Origin: Sinisalibacter aestuarii
GTDB taxonomy: Bacteria; Pseudomonadota; Alphaproteobacteria; Rhodobacterales; Rhodobacteraceae
Length of the DNA stretch: 64,000 nucleotides
Assembly: GCF_027923545.1 (NCBI RefSeq)
Contig: NZ_BROH01000001.1
Span: 186,001-250,000, forward strand
Direction: 5' to 3'
The notes under the pieces were generated by a model. The model was not told the DNA's origin, ran no database searches, and saw only the letters and a program-made list of their open reading frames with translations. Shown in pieces: positions 63,343 through 64,000 of this stretch (position 1 is the stretch's first letter; every line of letters begins with the position of its first letter). A program made the translations under genes and the position numbers.

Positions 63343-64000
63343 TCAGCCGCGCGAATAATACAGCGACACCACGTGTTCCGCTTCCGCGAAGAAAAGCCAA
63401 CGCGACGTAAGGACGCCCGCGACATGAATGAGCAGCGCGGCAATCGCCATCGGCATGCTGACCGGCAGCAGCAGGAGCATCAGCACCGGCACCACGCCGA
63501 TCAGGACGGTCGAGATCATCCGCAGTTTCTGGCTGTGCTTGCGGCCAACGGTAAAGAACATCTCATCGAGGATGTAGTTGCGCGCCGTGTGGGCGCTTTC
63601 GAACATCCGCACCTTGCCGATGGAGCCAAGGCCAGTGGCGGTGCCCTTGTCGGAGCCGGTTTCGGCAAGGCGCTTGTCGCCCATCGTCCAATAGGCCCAT
63701 TGCAGCGCCAGCACGACGATCAGCAGCACACCCGCCACCTTCGCCTGCATCGACAGGAGCGCGCCGCCGGCAATGGCATAGGTGAGATAGAGCACCGGGG
63801 TGAGCGGCATATGCCAGCGCGGAATGGTCTTGAGCTGGGCGTAGATCATCGAGGTGGAAAACACCGTGATGAGCGCCAGCGCCGAACCGATGGGCCCGAG
63901 CCAGTTCAGGCTGTCGGAGGCGAAGAAAATCTGCGCAATCGCCATCGGTGCGAAGGTGAACAGCGCGATCACCGAAAGGATCCCCTCGCGCGAGAGCCAC
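63343..64000 (-). CDS. dmsC: DMSO reductase anchor subunit (DmsC-like), 5' end beyond the window
   Basis: The visible 218 residues read from beyond the right edge as WLSREGILSVIALFTFAPMA and continue with hydrophobic helices (IYAQLKTIPRWHMPLTPVLYLTYA, LLIVVLALQWAYWTMGDKRL, a final LLIHVAGVLTSRWLFFAEAEHVV). This pattern is DmsC, the quinol-oxidising membrane anchor of DMSO-type reductases. Catalytic subunits DmsA/B would be expected beyond the window. A GTG at 63972 is internal, not the likely start. Confidence 0.85.
   Translation of the reverse strand, partial: WLSREGILSVIALFTFAPMAIAQIFFASDSLNWLGPIGSALALITVFSTSMIYAQLKTIPRWHMPLTPVLYLTYAIAGGALLSMQAKVAGVLLIVVLALQWAYWTMGDKRLAETGSDKGTATGLGSIGKVRMFESAHTARNYILDEMFFTVGRKHSQKLRMISTVLIGVVPVLMLLLLPVSMPMAIAALLIHVAGVLTSRWLFFAEAEHVVSLYYSRG

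Noticed and set aside
1-64000. CRISPR arrays, insertion sequences or transposases
   Set aside because: No regularly spaced repeats and no transposase-like proteins were seen.

Overview
The window is a GC-rich (roughly 65% by eye) chromosomal segment of an alphaproteobacterium of the order Rhodobacterales, probably a marine Roseobacter-type organism. Supporting signs are the gene families (TRAP transporters with a TakP-like receptor, a GT14 glycosyltransferase with a long C-terminal extension of the DUF5927 type, a DUF2793 spike-like protein, TsuA-like and DmsC-like sulfur genes), frequent GTG starts, and many ATGA/TGATG/GTGA gene overlaps. Nearly all of the DNA is coding and most genes look intact. 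No insertion sequence, CRISPR array or rRNA was seen. The only tRNA is tRNA-Pro(CGG). Gene calls come from reading conserved motifs. No database search was possible.

Layout. 1-7.1 kb: end of a copper-exporting ATPase plus a CueR-type regulator, a lytic-transglycosylase-like lipoprotein, an amidase, an aminotransferase and the DNA translocase FtsK. 7.2-16.2 kb: LolA, then a leftward cell-envelope and glycolysis block (ctpA, envC-like, gpmI), a small membrane protein, a SulP anion transporter without STAS domain, and a leftward rlmH-rsfS-mscS group. 16.3-24.3 kb: leucine biosynthesis (leuC, leuD, leuB) interrupted by an HdeD-like membrane gene and by an unrelated group (membrane protein, exonuclease/phosphatase-fold protein, epimerase and LysR regulator). 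24.4-30.7 kb: an HTH protein, a DMT transporter, tRNA-Pro, a two-gene phage- or GTA-spike-like unit, aroQ-aroE and an FAD oxidoreductase.

30.7-46.5 kb is dominated by pentose use. One operon (xylB-xylA-galM-diheme peroxidase) and a second leftward ABC transporter operon (xylF-xylH-xylG) lie about 14 kb apart. Both carry a similar AT-rich inverted-repeat site upstream. The site at the second locus lies between xylF and a divergent ROK repressor, so the repressor probably controls both. Between them sit an organoarsenical detoxification pair (GAPDH plus ArsJ) and a TRAP system whose receptor gene converges on its permease genes.

46.5-59 kb: a CRTAC1-type secreted repeat protein, an SH3-type protein and a capsule-export-type ABC permease run up to a seven- to eight-gene polysaccharide cluster (cysQ, kdsB, GT2, galU, GT4, a second GT2-like enzyme, GT14, sulfotransferase). 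PAP phosphatase, CMP-Kdo synthetase, UDP-glucose pyrophosphorylase, several transferases and a sulfotransferase together suggest a sulfated, possibly Kdo-linked surface polysaccharide. 58.9-64 kb: ptsN, hpf, an RNase D-type exonuclease, a TsuA-like thiosulfate permease, the Mrp/ApbC Fe-S carrier ATPase and the start-truncated DMSO reductase anchor subunit gene.

Most noteworthy items: the shared xyl operator and split xylose regulon, the sulfated-glycan cluster with an unusual two-part sulfotransferase, the tRNA-adjacent spike-like pair, and candidate small regulatory leaders at leuC and rsfS.
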